A stretch of 64,000 nucleotides of DNA, taken from positions 162,103-226,102 of the forward strand of contig NZ_PQFZ01000010.1 of assembly GCF_002917105.1 (NCBI RefSeq), in the 5' to 3' direction. How positions within the stretch are numbered: position 1 is the first letter of the stretch; every line of letters starts with the position of its first letter. Source of the DNA: Allobosea psychrotolerans. GTDB lineage: Bacteria > Pseudomonadota > Alphaproteobacteria > Rhizobiales > Beijerinckiaceae. A program made the position numbers and the translations under genes. The notes beneath the pieces are model-generated. The model worked only from the letters and a program-made list of their open reading frames with translations, was not told where the DNA came from and made no database searches. Positions 43,363-52,045 of the stretch are shown piece after piece.

Positions 43363-45440
43363 GCGGCCTGCGCCTTCAGCTCCGAGAAACCCTTGCCCTC
43401 GGTGGCGAGCCTGCGCAGCAGCGGCGACGGTTCGAGCGTCGCGTCGCCGCTCTCGGCCGCCTGAGCTTCGAGCCGCTTGACGATCACGTCGAGCCCGACC
43501 GTATCAGCCCAATGCATCGGCCCCCCGCGCCAGGCCGGCCAGTTGTAGCCGTTGAGCCAGATGATATCGATGTCGCCGGGTCGCGCCGCTATGCCCTCTT
43601 CGAGGATGCGCGCGCCTTCATTGACCATCGGGTCCATCAAGCGCGCCACGATCTCGTCGGCCGTGAAGGAACGCCGCGTCACGCCCCTCTCGGCCGAGAC
43701 GCGCGCGATCAGAGCCTCGACCTCGGGGTCGCGCTGGCCCGCGCGCGCACCTGCCGGGTAGAGATAATAGCCCTTGCCGGTCTTCTGGCCGAAGCGCCCG
43801 GCTTCGCAGAGCGCGTCGGCGACCGCAGCCTTCTTCCCCAGTGATTTGCGCGTGCGCCAGCCGATATCGTTGCCGGCGAGATCCGACATCGCGAAGGGCC
43901 CCATCTTGAAGCCGAAAGCGGTCACGGCGGCATCGACCTCATGGGGCAAGGCTCCGGCGATCAGCAAACGCTCGGCCGCCCGCGTGCGCTGCGCCAGCAT
44001 GCGGTTGCCCACGAAACCAAAGCAGTTGCCGACCACGACCGGCACCTTGCCGAGCGTACGCCCGAGCGCAACCGCAGTCGCCACGACATCATCGGCGACA
44101 CCGGCGGGCCGCACCACCTCCAGGAGCTTCATGACATTGGCCGGGCTGAAGAAATGCATCCCGATCACATCCTGCGGCCGCTTGGTCGCGGCCGCGATCG
44201 TCGGGATGTCGAGATAGGAGGTGTTGCTGGCGAGGATCGCACCGGGCTTGGCGATGCCGTCGAGCGCGCCGAAAATCTGCTTCTTGACGCCCATCTCCTC
44301 GAAGGCCGCCTCGATCACGATATCGGCGTCATGAGCGGCCGCGAGCCCGACCGCCCCGGTGATCAGCGCCATGCGCTCGTCGCGCTTCTCCGCCGTCAGC
44401 GAGCCGCGCGTCACCGACATCTCGTAGATCGCCGCGACCCGGTTCATGCCATTGTCGATCTGCCCCTGCTCGGTCTCGATCAAGGTCACGGGAATGCCGG
44501 CATTGGCGAAGCACATGGCGATGCCGCCGCCCATCGTGCCAGCGCCGATCACGGCCGCTTTCGCGATCGGGCGCGGCTTCACGCTCGCCTCGATCCCTGG
44601 CACCTTGGCCGCCTCGCGCTCGGCGAAGAAGGCATAGCGCAACGCCTTGGAGCGCTCATCGGCGACGAGCGTGCGAAACAGGGCCCGCTCGGCCGCCATG
44701 CCCTCGGCAAAGGGCAGCGTGAACACGCCGCGCACGGCCTCGATCAGCGCCATCGCATTGGGCATGTCGCCGGATTTCTTGGTCGCGTCGGCTGCCAGCG
44801 CCTCGAAAGCCTCGCGATCGGCCGGGGTCAACGCCTCCATGCGGTCGGCGGTCCGGGGCGGTGCGCCCTTGCTCGCGAGATCCAGCGCCAGGGCCGCCGC
44901 CGCCTCGACGACATCGCCGAGCGCGACCATATCGACGAGCCCGTACTCCGCCGCCTTGTCGGCCGAGACCGGCTCGCCGCTCAGCATCATCGGAAACGCC
45001 TTCGCCGCACCGATCAGGCGCGGCAGGCGCTGCGTGCCGCCGGCGCCCGGGATGATGCCGAGCTTGATCTCGGGCAGGCCAAGCCTGGCCGCAGGCGAGG
45101 CCACGCGGGCATGGCAGGCCAAAGCCACCTCCAGGCCACCGCCCAATGCCACGCCCTGGATCGCCGCGACCACCGGCTTGGCGCTGGTCTCGATCGCCTC
45201 GAGCACATCGGGCAGGATCGGCGCCGCCGGCGGCTTGCCGAACTCGCTGATATCGGCGCCTGCGATGAAGGCCTTGCCGGCGGCCGCGATCACGATCGCG
45301 TCCACCGCGGGGTCGGAGCCGGCCTTCGCGACGGCCTCGGCGAGCCCGGCGCGAACGCCTGCGCTCAGCGCGTTGACCGGCGGATTGGCGATCGTCGCGA
45401 CCGCGACCCTGCCGCGAAGGGCAAGCTGGACCAACTCCAT
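43359..45440 (-). CDS. pimF: Enoyl-CoA hydratase/3-hydroxyacyl-CoA dehydrogenase (PimF-like)
   Basis: A 693-residue FadJ/PimF-type fusion. The N-terminal crotonase domain (1-190) has [27 protein letters not shown] and [20 protein letters not shown] with both catalytic Glu. The NAD domain (about 295-480) has [20 protein letters not shown] and [20 protein letters not shown] followed by [19 protein letters not shown], holding the catalytic His and Glu. A C-terminal dehydrogenase domain with [19 protein letters not shown] follows. It performs hydration and dehydrogenation in beta-oxidation. First gene of the minus-strand operon. A 17-base dyad lies 28 bases upstream of its start. Confidence 0.88.
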   Translation of the reverse strand: MELVQLALRGRVAVATIANPPVNALSAGVRAGLAEAVAKAGSDPAVDAIVIAAAGKAFIAGADISEFGKPPAAPILPDVLEAIETSAKPVVAAIQGVALGGGLEVALACHARVASPAARLGLPEIKLGIIPGAGGTQRLPRLIGAAKAFPMMLSGEPVSADKAAEYGLVDMVALGDVVEAAAALALDLASKGAPPRTADRMEALTPADREAFEALAADATKKSGDMPNAMALIEAVRGVFTLPFAEGMAAERALFRTLVADERSKALRYAFFAEREAAKVPGIEASVKPRPIAKAAVIGAGTMGGGIAMCFANAGIPVTLIETEQGQIDNGMNRVAAIYEMSVTRGSLTAEKRDERMALITGAVGLAAAHDADIVIEAAFEEMGVKKQIFGALDGIAKPGAILASNTSYLDIPTIAAATKRPQDVIGMHFFSPANVMKLLEVVRPAGVADDVVATAVALGRTLGKVPVVVGNCFGFVGNRMLAQRTRAAERLLIAGALPHEVDAAVTAFGFKMGPFAMSDLAGNDIGWRTRKSLGKKAAVADALCEAGRFGQKTGKGYYLYPAGARAGQRDPEVEALIARVSAERGVTRRSFTADEIVARLMDPMVNEGARILEEGIAARPGDIDIIWLNGYNWPAWRGGPMHWADTVGLDVIVKRLEAQAAESGDATLEPSPLLRRLATEGKGFSELKAQAA

Positions 45441-45467
45441 GAGCGTTTTCCTCTAGACGAAATTTAT

Positions 45468-45484
45468 GTTCTGCATTGCAGAAC
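45468..45484. promoter_or_regulatory. Perfect dyad, candidate IclR operator 1
   Basis: GTTCTGCA and TGCAGAAC flank a central T, a perfect 17-base palindrome centred 36 bases upstream of the pimF start. An extra half site TCTGCATT follows at 45490-45497, and ATTTATG is repeated on both sides (45462-45468, 45494-45500). The size and form suit an IclR-type binding site, and an IclR gene lies in the divergent operon. Confidence 0.65.
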
Positions 45485-45539
45485 GACAGTCTGCATTTAT
45501 GGTCCCTAGGAAGTGGCTAGCCGCCGCTTTGTCAAGATG

Positions 45540-45569
45540 CCGGCTCGAGGCTGAACGAAGTCGAGCCGG
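45540..45569. repeat. Hairpin in the pimF/livJ intergenic gap
   Basis: CCGGCTCGA (45540-45548) pairs perfectly with TCGAGCCGG (45561-45569), a 9-base stem with a 12-base loop. It lies between the two candidate operators. Function unknown. Confidence 0.6.
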
Positions 45570-45584
45570 TGTCGCGCCCACATC

Positions 45585-45601
45585 ATGCTGCAATGCGGAA
45601 T
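45585..45601. promoter_or_regulatory. Imperfect dyad, candidate IclR operator 2
   Basis: ATGCTGCAATGCGGAAT matches the perfect dyad at 45468-45484 at 12 of 17 positions and keeps the CTGCA-n-TGC-GAA layout. It lies about 104 bases before the binding-protein start. Two related sites, one near each divergent gene, fit shared control of both operons. Confidence 0.45.
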
Positions 45602-45704
45602 TGATGCCCGCCGCTTGACCGCTCCCAAAACCCCGTGCCATGCCATTGGCAACGCCACATCATGCCGCGAAACGGCCCGGTGAAGAAGCACTTCGGAGGA
45701 ATTC

Positions 45705-46871
45705 ATGATCCGCAGGAATTGTCTTGCAACGGCCTGCCTCGCCGCGACCCTCGCCTTTGCCGCCAGCGCCCGTGCCGAGGACATCACCATCGGCGCGCAT
45801 ATGCCGCTGACCGGTTCGCTCGCCCGCTCGGGCCAGGCCTTCAACGAGGGCATGCAGGTCGCGCTCAGGGTCTTCAACGAGAGCCAGAGCAAGCACAGAA
45901 TCAAGGTCACGGTCATCGATGACGAGAGCCAGCCGGCCAAGGCCGTCACCGCTGTCGAGAAGCTCTCTTCCGACGGCGCGGCTGCGATCATCGGCGGCTA
46001 CGGCTCCAACATCGTCGGCCCCGCCTCCGACACCTCCAACCGCCTCGGCAAGGTCTACATCACCGGCGGCGCGGTCTCCGACGAGCTGGTCCAGCGCGGC
46101 AACAAGAACTTCTTCCGGATCAACAACAATGCCGGCTACCAGCGCGGCGTCGAGGGTCTGATCGAGGAGGTGAAGCCCAACGGCGTCTCGATCATCGCCT
46201 CCACCAAGGAAGCGCCGATGCTGCTGGCGAAAGGGCTCGAGGAGAGCCTCGCCAAGAAGGGCTACAAGGTCACGCTGCATCCGTTCGACCCGGCCATCAC
46301 CGACTTCAAGCCGATCATCAACAAGGTGAAGCTTCAGGACAAGTCCGAGATCATCTTCATGTCGGCCTATGAGAACGACTATGTCGGCATCATCCGTGCC
46401 GCCAAGGTCCTCAAGCCCCCGGTGAAGGCCATCGTCGGCGCCTGGTCGCTGGCGACGCCGAAGATGTATTCCGATTTCCCCGACCTGATGCAGAACGTCA
46501 TCGGCACCACCTTCCTGCCCTTCCCCGTCGAGGTGAAGGACGAGGAGGGCCGGAAATTCGCCGCCGTCTACAAGGAGATGTTCGGCAAGGAGATCGAATA
46601 CGCCTCGACGCTCGCCTTCGTCGAGACGATGGTGCTCAGCGAGGCGCTTGCCCGCTCCGCCGATGCCGGCACGCTGAAGAGCGGGGGCCTGCTCGCCGAG
46701 ATGAAGACGACCAACCGGCCCTCGCCGCTCGGCCGCATCACCTTCAACGAAGTCGGCGACAACCCGAATTTCGCGCTCAGCATGGGCCAGCACCGCGACG
46801 GCAAGATCCCGCTGGTCTCGCCGGCCGAATTCGCCACCGGCAAGCTCGCCTACCCCGCAGTGCCCTGGTGA
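45705..46871 (+). CDS. ABC transporter substrate-binding protein (LivJ-type), system 2
   Basis: Periplasmic binding protein of a second HAAT importer, 388 residues. A Sec signal MIRRNCLATACLAATLAFAA ends in SARAED. The mature start ITIGAHMPLTGSLARSGQAF is the type I fold opening, with IIGGYGSNIVGPASDTSNRL and TGGAVSDELVQRGNKNFFRI further in. GGAGG lies seven bases before the ATG. Divergent from the pim-like operon and followed by catabolic CoA enzymes, so the ligand is probably an organic acid (dicarboxylate or aromatic acid) rather than an amino acid; that is inference. Confidence 0.9.
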   Translation: MIRRNCLATACLAATLAFAASARAEDITIGAHMPLTGSLARSGQAFNEGMQVALRVFNESQSKHRIKVTVIDDESQPAKAVTAVEKLSSDGAAAIIGGYGSNIVGPASDTSNRLGKVYITGGAVSDELVQRGNKNFFRINNNAGYQRGVEGLIEEVKPNGVSIIASTKEAPMLLAKGLEESLAKKGYKVTLHPFDPAITDFKPIINKVKLQDKSEIIFMSAYENDYVGIIRAAKVLKPPVKAIVGAWSLATPKMYSDFPDLMQNVIGTTFLPFPVEVKDEEGRKFAAVYKEMFGKEIEYASTLAFVETMVLSEALARSADAGTLKSGGLLAEMKTTNRPSPLGRITFNEVGDNPNFALSMGQHRDGKIPLVSPAEFATGKLAYPAVPW

Positions 46872-46892
46872 TGTGACGAGAGTTTCGCCATC

Positions 46893-47009
46893 CCTCAGCC
46901 CTCATCCTGAGGAGCCGCGAAGCGGCGTCTCGAAGGATGCTCCAGCGAGAACTGGAACCATCCTTCGAGACGCGCTCCTGCGGAGCGCACCTCAGGATGA
47001 GGGCTGAGG
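46893..47009. repeat. Long inverted repeat, family E (BIME-like)
   Basis: CTCAGCCCTCATCCTGAGGA at the left end pairs with CCTCAGGATGAGGGCTGAG at the right end, and CGTCTCGAAGGATG (46926-46939) pairs with CATCCTTCGAGACG (46959-46972). It forms an almost complete 117-base hairpin between the binding-protein and livH genes of transporter 2. The whole could fold in RNA as one long stem with internal loops. Confidence 0.9.
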
Positions 47010-47052
47010 AGAACAGCCGACGACTGAAAGACGACAGGCCCCCAATCGCTTC

Positions 47053-47925
47053 ATGCTCGAACTCCTCCAGCAATCCCTCTTCTCCGGCCTGCTTGTCGGC
47101 TCGGTCTATGCGCTGGTGGCGCTCGGCATCGCGCTGACCTTCGGCGCGATGAAGATCATCAACCTCGCCCATGGCGAACTCGTGCTGCTCGCGGCCTATA
47201 TGGCCTATGTCATCGAGAGCCGGACGGGCTGGAACCCTTACGCCGCGATCCCGCTCGCCTTCGCTCTCACCGGCATCGTCAGCGTCGTGATCTATCTGCT
47301 GATCGAGCGCATCCGCGAGCACCGCGAATTGAATTCGCTGATCCTGACCTTCGCCATCGGCATCATCCTGACCAACGCGATCCTCCTGGTCTTCGCCAGC
47401 GATGTGCGCTCGACCGGATCGCCCTTCCTGCAGGACGCCGTCTCCTTCGGCCCGGTCTACGCGATGAAGGGCGAGATCACCGCCTTCATCATCAGCCTTG
47501 CCGTGATGGCGGGCCTGTGGTGGTGGCTGAAGAACAGCTGGTATGGCCGCGCCGTACGCGCCGTCTCCTCCAACCGCGACGCCGCCAAGCTGATGGGCAT
47601 CGATCCGCGCCGCGTCGAGCTCGCGGCCTTCATCGTCGCAGGCATCCTCGCCAGCGTGGCGGGCGTGGCGCTCTATACGATGAGCGTCGTGCAGCCGGCG
47701 CTCGGGCCCGGGCTCACCATCAAGGCCTTCATCGTCGCCGTGCTGGCAGGCGTCGGCTCGATTCCCGGCGTGTTCTGCGCGGCGCTGCTGCTGGGCGTCA
47801 CCGAGGCGATGACGGTGACATTGGCAAGCTCGGCATTGCAGGAGCTCGTCGGCATGGTGCTCTTCCTGCTCGTGCTCTTCTTCATGCCCAACGGCCTGTT
47901 CGGCGCACGTGCCAGGCGCGGTTGA
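47053..47925 (+). CDS. livH: ABC transporter permease (LivH-type), system 2
   Basis: Inner-membrane permease, 290 residues, about eight hydrophobic helices. QSLFSGLLVGSVYALVALGI and ALTFGAMKIINLAHGELVLL are the N-terminal family signature, and VLAGVGSIPGVFCAALLLGV the C-terminal coupling region. The ribosome-binding site before the ATG is poor, in contrast to the strong GGAGG before the receptor gene, and a long inverted repeat separates the two. Followed by livM after 11 bases. Confidence 0.93.
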   Translation: MLELLQQSLFSGLLVGSVYALVALGIALTFGAMKIINLAHGELVLLAAYMAYVIESRTGWNPYAAIPLAFALTGIVSVVIYLLIERIREHRELNSLILTFAIGIILTNAILLVFASDVRSTGSPFLQDAVSFGPVYAMKGEITAFIISLAVMAGLWWWLKNSWYGRAVRAVSSNRDAAKLMGIDPRRVELAAFIVAGILASVAGVALYTMSVVQPALGPGLTIKAFIVAVLAGVGSIPGVFCAALLLGVTEAMTVTLASSALQELVGMVLFLLVLFFMPNGLFGARARRG

Positions 47926-47936
47926 GGAGCCCGAAG

Positions 47937-48890
47937 ATGCGCAGCCTTCCCGCTCTCCTGATCCTCGCCGTCGCGATCGCCGTGCCCATCGCCTTCGGCG
48001 GCAATTCCTACGTCATGGGGCTGATGGTCTCCGCCCTGATTGTCGCCGGCGTCGCACTCGCCTGGGCGCTGCTCGGCAATCTCGGCGGCATGGTCTCCTT
48101 CGGCCACGCCGCCTTCTTCGGCGTCGGCGCCTATACCTCGGCGATCCTCTCGGCGAAGTTCGGCCTGCCCGTACCGCTCGCACTGCTGGCGGGCGCCTGT
48201 GGAGCCGCACTCTGCTCGATCGTGATGCTGCCGGCGCTCCGGCTGTCGGGCCCCTATTTCGCGCTCGCCATCCTGGCCTACGCCCATATCTTCAAGATCC
48301 TGGCGACGGAGGCGACCTCGATCACCGGCGGCTCGGCCGGCTTCCAGCGCTTCCCGCCCCTGCCGACAGTCCTGGGGCTCGACCTGTCGAGCCGCGTCGG
48401 CAGCTACGGCCTGCTCGTGGTCCTGGTGGCGCTTTGCGCTGCGATCTATCTTGCGGTGAAGCGCAGCCATGTCGGCACGGCCTTGCGCGCCATGGCCGAG
48501 AGCGAGGATGCGACCCGCGTCGTCGGCGTCAACGCAACCTTGCTGAAAGCCTGGATGCTGCTGCTCTCGGCCTTCATCACCGGACTGTTCGGCGCGATGA
48601 ACGCTCACATCATCAACTTCCTCGAGCCGGATTACGCCTTCTCGGCAAGCTGGAGCATCCTGCCGATCATCGCCGCGATCTTCGGCGGCTACCGCACCAT
48701 CCTGGGGCCGGTCGCAGGCGCGGTGCTGATCTATCTGTTCGACCAGATCATCGCCAAGGAACTGCTGCCGGTGGGCCACGAGATCCTGCTCGGCGTCCTG
48801 CTTGCCGGCATGATCCTGATTGCGCCCAACGGGCTCTTCGGAATGTTCCAGCGCAAGGCAACCAAGGGAGCCGCCCATGCTGCGGCTTGA
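47937..48890 (+). CDS. livM: ABC transporter permease (LivM-type), system 2
   Basis: Second permease, 317 residues with about nine hydrophobic helices. GNLGGMVSFGHAAFFGVGAY is the LivM signature; LRAMAESEDATRVVGVN is the cytoplasmic coupling loop, and IFGGYRTILGPVAGAVLI follows. The ATG at 47937 is preceded by GAGGAG. The end overlaps livG by 14 bases. Confidence 0.93.
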   Translation: MRSLPALLILAVAIAVPIAFGGNSYVMGLMVSALIVAGVALAWALLGNLGGMVSFGHAAFFGVGAYTSAILSAKFGLPVPLALLAGACGAALCSIVMLPALRLSGPYFALAILAYAHIFKILATEATSITGGSAGFQRFPPLPTVLGLDLSSRVGSYGLLVVLVALCAAIYLAVKRSHVGTALRAMAESEDATRVVGVNATLLKAWMLLLSAFITGLFGAMNAHIINFLEPDYAFSASWSILPIIAAIFGGYRTILGPVAGAVLIYLFDQIIAKELLPVGHEILLGVLLAGMILIAPNGLFGMFQRKATKGAAHAAA

Positions 48891-49590
48891 GGACGTCACT
48901 GTCCGCTTCGGCGGGTTGACCGCATTGAAGGATGTCTCCTTCGCCATGGGCGCCGGCGAGATCCTCGGCCTCGTCGGCCCCAATGGCGCCGGCAAGACCA
49001 CGCTGTTCAACACCATCTCCGGGCTGGTCCGGCCGAAGACCGGACGCATCCTGTTCGCAGAGCGCGAGATCGGCCGGCTGCCACTACATGCCCGCGCCCG
49101 GCTCGGGCTCGGACGTACCTTCCAGATCCCGCAGCCGATGCATCACCTCACCGTGCGCGAGAACCTCACGGTCGCGCAGGTCTTTGGCGCCGGAAAAGCC
49201 GACACCGCCCGCGTCGACGAGATCCTCGAGGTGATGGAGCTGGGCCAGCATGCCGAGCGCAACGCCGCGACCGAGCTCGCGCTGCAGGAATTGAAGCGCC
49301 TCGAAATCGCCAAGGCGCTCGCCACCAACCCGAAGCTCCTGCTGCTCGACGAGGTTCTGGCGGGGCTGGAAAGCAACGCCAAGCGCCGCTTCGTCGACAA
49401 GCTGCGCGAGCTGCATGAGCGCTACAAGCTCGCCATCGTCATCGTCGAGCACGACATCGAAACGATCTCGACATTGTGCTCGCGCGCCGTTGTGCTGAAT
49501 TTCGGCCAGATGATCGCCGACGGCACGCCGGCCGAGGTCTTCCGCAACCCCGCCGTGGTCGAGAGCTATACGGGAGCCGCCGATGCTTGA
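48877..49590 (+). CDS. livG: ABC transporter ATPase (LivG-type), system 2
   Basis: A 237-residue ATPase. Walker A GPNGAGKTTLF, the LivG hallmark GLGRTFQIPQPMHHLTVREN, a degenerate signature (TELALQELKRLEIAKAL), Walker B LLLLDEVLAGLES and the switch His in VIVEHDIETI. The signature lacks the usual LSGG: it reads LALQE, a larger departure than in system 1, though many LivG proteins deviate here. The ATG at 48877 has GGGAG in front; an ATG at 48820 would extend far into livM and is not preferred. Confidence 0.92.
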   Translation: MLRLEDVTVRFGGLTALKDVSFAMGAGEILGLVGPNGAGKTTLFNTISGLVRPKTGRILFAEREIGRLPLHARARLGLGRTFQIPQPMHHLTVRENLTVAQVFGAGKADTARVDEILEVMELGQHAERNAATELALQELKRLEIAKALATNPKLLLLDEVLAGLESNAKRRFVDKLRELHERYKLAIVIVEHDIETISTLCSRAVVLNFGQMIADGTPAEVFRNPAVVESYTGAADA

Positions 49591-50299
49591 GGTCAGGCAA
49601 TTGCGCGCCGGCTACGGCGCCATCAACGTGCTCTGGGACGTCTCGCTCGGCTTTCCCCAGGGCGAGCTCACCGCGATCGTCGGTCCCAACGGCGCCGGCA
49701 AGACGACGCTGTTTCGCGCCCTGATGGGGCTGATCCCGCATCAGGGCGAGATCAGGCTCGACGGGCGCGCGCTCAAGGCCCGGACCTGGGATCTGCTGGA
49801 GGCCGGCCTCGTCATGGTTCCCGAGGGCCGCATGGTCTTCAAGGATATGAGCGTCGAGGAGAACCTGTCGCTGGGCGCCTATCCGCGCCGCTGTCGCAAT
49901 GCCTGCGCCCGCAATCTCGAACGCGTCTACGATCTCTTCCCGCGTCTGAGGGAGCGCCACCGCCAGCTCGCCGGCTCGCTCTCGGGCGGCGAGGCGCAGA
50001 TGGTGGCGATGGGGCGCGGCATGATGAGCGAGCCGCGAATCCTGCTGATCGACGAGCCGTCGCTCGGCCTCGCTCCCGTCATCGTCAAAGAGGTCTTCTC
50101 GATCATCCGCCGGCTCAAGAGCGAAGGCGTCACCATCGCGCTGATCGAGCAGAACACGCATATCGCACTCTCGGTCGCCGACCATGTCCATCTCATGCGC
50201 TCGGGTAAGCTGCTCATGAGCCAGAAGGCGGACAAGGTCGATCTGGAGCGCCTGCACGATCTTTACCTCGCCCGCGAAACCGGCGCGGCGAGCTTCTGA
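49583..50299 (+). CDS. livF: ABC transporter ATPase (LivF-type), system 2
   Basis: A 238-residue ATPase. Walker A GPNGAGKTTLFRALMG, VPEGRMVFKDMSVEENLSLG, signature LSGGEAQMVAMGRGMM, Walker B LLIDEPSLGLAPV and the LivF-type IEQNTHIALS. It overlaps livG by eight bases and is followed after 11 bases by the nitronate monooxygenase-like gene, so transporter and enzymes are one operon. Confidence 0.93.
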   Translation: MLEVRQLRAGYGAINVLWDVSLGFPQGELTAIVGPNGAGKTTLFRALMGLIPHQGEIRLDGRALKARTWDLLEAGLVMVPEGRMVFKDMSVEENLSLGAYPRRCRNACARNLERVYDLFPRLRERHRQLAGSLSGGEAQMVAMGRGMMSEPRILLIDEPSLGLAPVIVKEVFSIIRRLKSEGVTIALIEQNTHIALSVADHVHLMRSGKLLMSQKADKVDLERLHDLYLARETGAASF

Positions 50300-50310
50300 C
50301 GGAGACCAGA

Positions 50311-51267
50311 ATGGCCCTGCCCGCCTCACTCGCCGACACGCTCAGCCTCCCGGTCATCGGCTCACCGATGTTCATCGTCTCGGGGCCGGAGCTCGTCATC
50401 GCACAATGCCTGAACGGCGTCGTCGGCTCCTTTCCGGCGCTGAACGCCCGCCCGGCCGAGCAGCTCGACCTCTGGATCACCCGGGTCAAGACAGAGCTCG
50501 CCGCCGCCAAGGCGGCCGACCCGGCGCGAAAGATCGCGCCCTTCGCGGTCAACCAGATCGTCCATGCCTCGAACGACCGGCTGATGCATGACATGGAAGT
50601 CTGCGTCCGCCACGAAGTGCCGATCATCATCACTTCGCTGCGTGCGCCCAATGAGGTCGTCGAGGCCGCCCATTCCTATGGCGGACTCGTCTTCCACGAC
50701 GTCACCACCATCCGCCATGCCCAGAAGGCGCTCGAAGCCGGTGTCGACGGCTTGATCCTGGTCTGCGCCGGCGCGGGCGGCCACGCCGGGACGCTCAGCC
50801 CCTTCGCGCTGGTCGGCGAGGTCAGGCGCTTCTTCGACGGACCGATCATCCTTTCGGGCGCGATCGCGACCGGCTCGGCGATCCTCGCCACCCAGGCGAT
50901 GGGCGCCGATCTTGCCTATATCGGCACCCGCTTCATCGCCACCGAGGAAGGCAATGCGGCACAGGGCTATAAGGAGATGATCGTCGAGGCCGCCGCCGCC
51001 GACATCGTCTATACGCCCTTCTTCACCGGCGTGCCCGGAAACTATCTCAAGCCCTCGATCGCGGCCCAGGGGCTCGACCCCGACGATCTGCCGCATGCCG
51101 ACAAGAGCAAGATGAGCTTCGGCTCGGGAACCGCCAAGGCCTGGCGCGACATCTGGGGCTCGGGCCAGGGGGTCGGACTGATAGACGACGCCCCCTCCGC
51201 CGCCACCGTGATCGAACGCCTCAAGACCGAATATGAGCAGGCGAAAGCCGCTCTCTGCAGCCGCTGA
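50311..51267 (+). CDS. Nitronate monooxygenase-like FMN enzyme
   Basis: A 318-residue TIM-barrel flavoprotein of the nitronate monooxygenase (2-nitropropane dioxygenase) family. [20 protein letters not shown] at the N-terminus, [20 protein letters not shown] for phosphate binding, and [20 protein letters not shown] followed by [11 protein letters not shown] are the family's marks. In true enzymes the FMN oxidises alkyl nitronates such as propionate-3-nitronate; relatives include enoyl reductases. RBS GGAGACCAG before the ATG. Its presence among CoA genes hints at a nitro acid or at detoxification of a nitro compound made in catabolism, but that is only a guess. Confidence 0.87.
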   Translation: MALPASLADTLSLPVIGSPMFIVSGPELVIAQCLNGVVGSFPALNARPAEQLDLWITRVKTELAAAKAADPARKIAPFAVNQIVHASNDRLMHDMEVCVRHEVPIIITSLRAPNEVVEAAHSYGGLVFHDVTTIRHAQKALEAGVDGLILVCAGAGGHAGTLSPFALVGEVRRFFDGPIILSGAIATGSAILATQAMGADLAYIGTRFIATEEGNAAQGYKEMIVEAAAADIVYTPFFTGVPGNYLKPSIAAQGLDPDDLPHADKSKMSFGSGTAKAWRDIWGSGQGVGLIDDAPSAATVIERLKTEYEQAKAALCSR

Positions 51268-51281
51268 CCGAGGATGAGACC

Positions 51282-52040
51282 ATGACCGAAACCATCCTGA
51301 GCCAAACCGTCCTGAGTCAAACTGTCTTGCCCGGCATCGTTCAGATCACGATGAACCGGCCCGAGCGCAAGAACGCGCTCGACCGCGCCAGCTATCAGGG
51401 GCTGATCGATGCGATCGGGGCGGCGGAAGCCGATCCGCAGATCCGCGCGATCGTGCTGACCGGGGCCGGCGGCTGCTTCACCAGCGGCAACGACATCAAG
51501 GATTTCGCCGCGGTCAGCGACAGCGGCCCGCGCGTCGCCATGGATTTCCTCAACGCGATCTCGACCGCGAAGAAACCGATCGTCGCCGCGGTCGAGGGTT
51601 TTGCCGTCGGCATCGGCACCACCATGCTGCTGCATTGCGACCTCGCCTACGCGGCCAAGGGCGCGAGCTTCCGCCTGCCCTTCGTCGCGCTGGGCCTGAG
51701 CCCCGAAGGCGCATCGAGCTATCTCCTGCCCTTGGTCGCCGGCAGCAAGCGCGCCGCCGAACTTTTGATGCTGGGCGAGGCTTTCGGACCTGAAACCGCC
51801 GCTGAGGCCGGTCTGGTCAACGCCGTGACCGCGGAGGGGGGCGCACTCGCCATGGCGCTGGAGAAGGCCAGGGCGCTCGCCGCCCTGCCGCCGGAATCGG
51901 TTGCGCTGACGAAATCGCTGCTGAAGCGCGGCAACGCGGCCCATGTCGCCGAGACGATCGCCACCGAAGGCCGGCTCTTCGGCGAGCGGCTGCTGTCGGC
52001 CGAAGCCAAGGCCGCCTTCGCCGCCTTCCTGAAGCGCTGA
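51282..52040 (+). CDS. Enoyl-CoA hydratase/isomerase family protein
   Basis: A 252-residue crotonase. [20 protein letters not shown], the oxyanion-hole strand [35 protein letters not shown] and the catalytic Glu in [18 protein letters not shown] are present. The N-terminus carries a 15-base in-frame near-duplication encoding [15 protein letters not shown] (51292-51333 region). It probably supplies hydratase or isomerase activity for unsaturated dicarboxylyl-CoA in this locus, next to the multifunctional enzyme on the other strand. Confidence 0.88.
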   Translation: MTETILSQTVLSQTVLPGIVQITMNRPERKNALDRASYQGLIDAIGAAEADPQIRAIVLTGAGGCFTSGNDIKDFAAVSDSGPRVAMDFLNAISTAKKPIVAAVEGFAVGIGTTMLLHCDLAYAAKGASFRLPFVALGLSPEGASSYLLPLVAGSKRAAELLMLGEAFGPETAAEAGLVNAVTAEGGALAMALEKARALAALPPESVALTKSLLKRGNAAHVAETIATEGRLFGERLLSAEAKAAFAAFLKR

Positions 52041-52045
52041 AGCCG

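Noticed and set aside
49256..49310. LivG of system 2 inactive because the ABC signature lacks LSGG
   Set aside because: Many working LivG-type ATPases have degenerate signatures, and the partner LivF has an intact LSGGE, so one consensus site remains.
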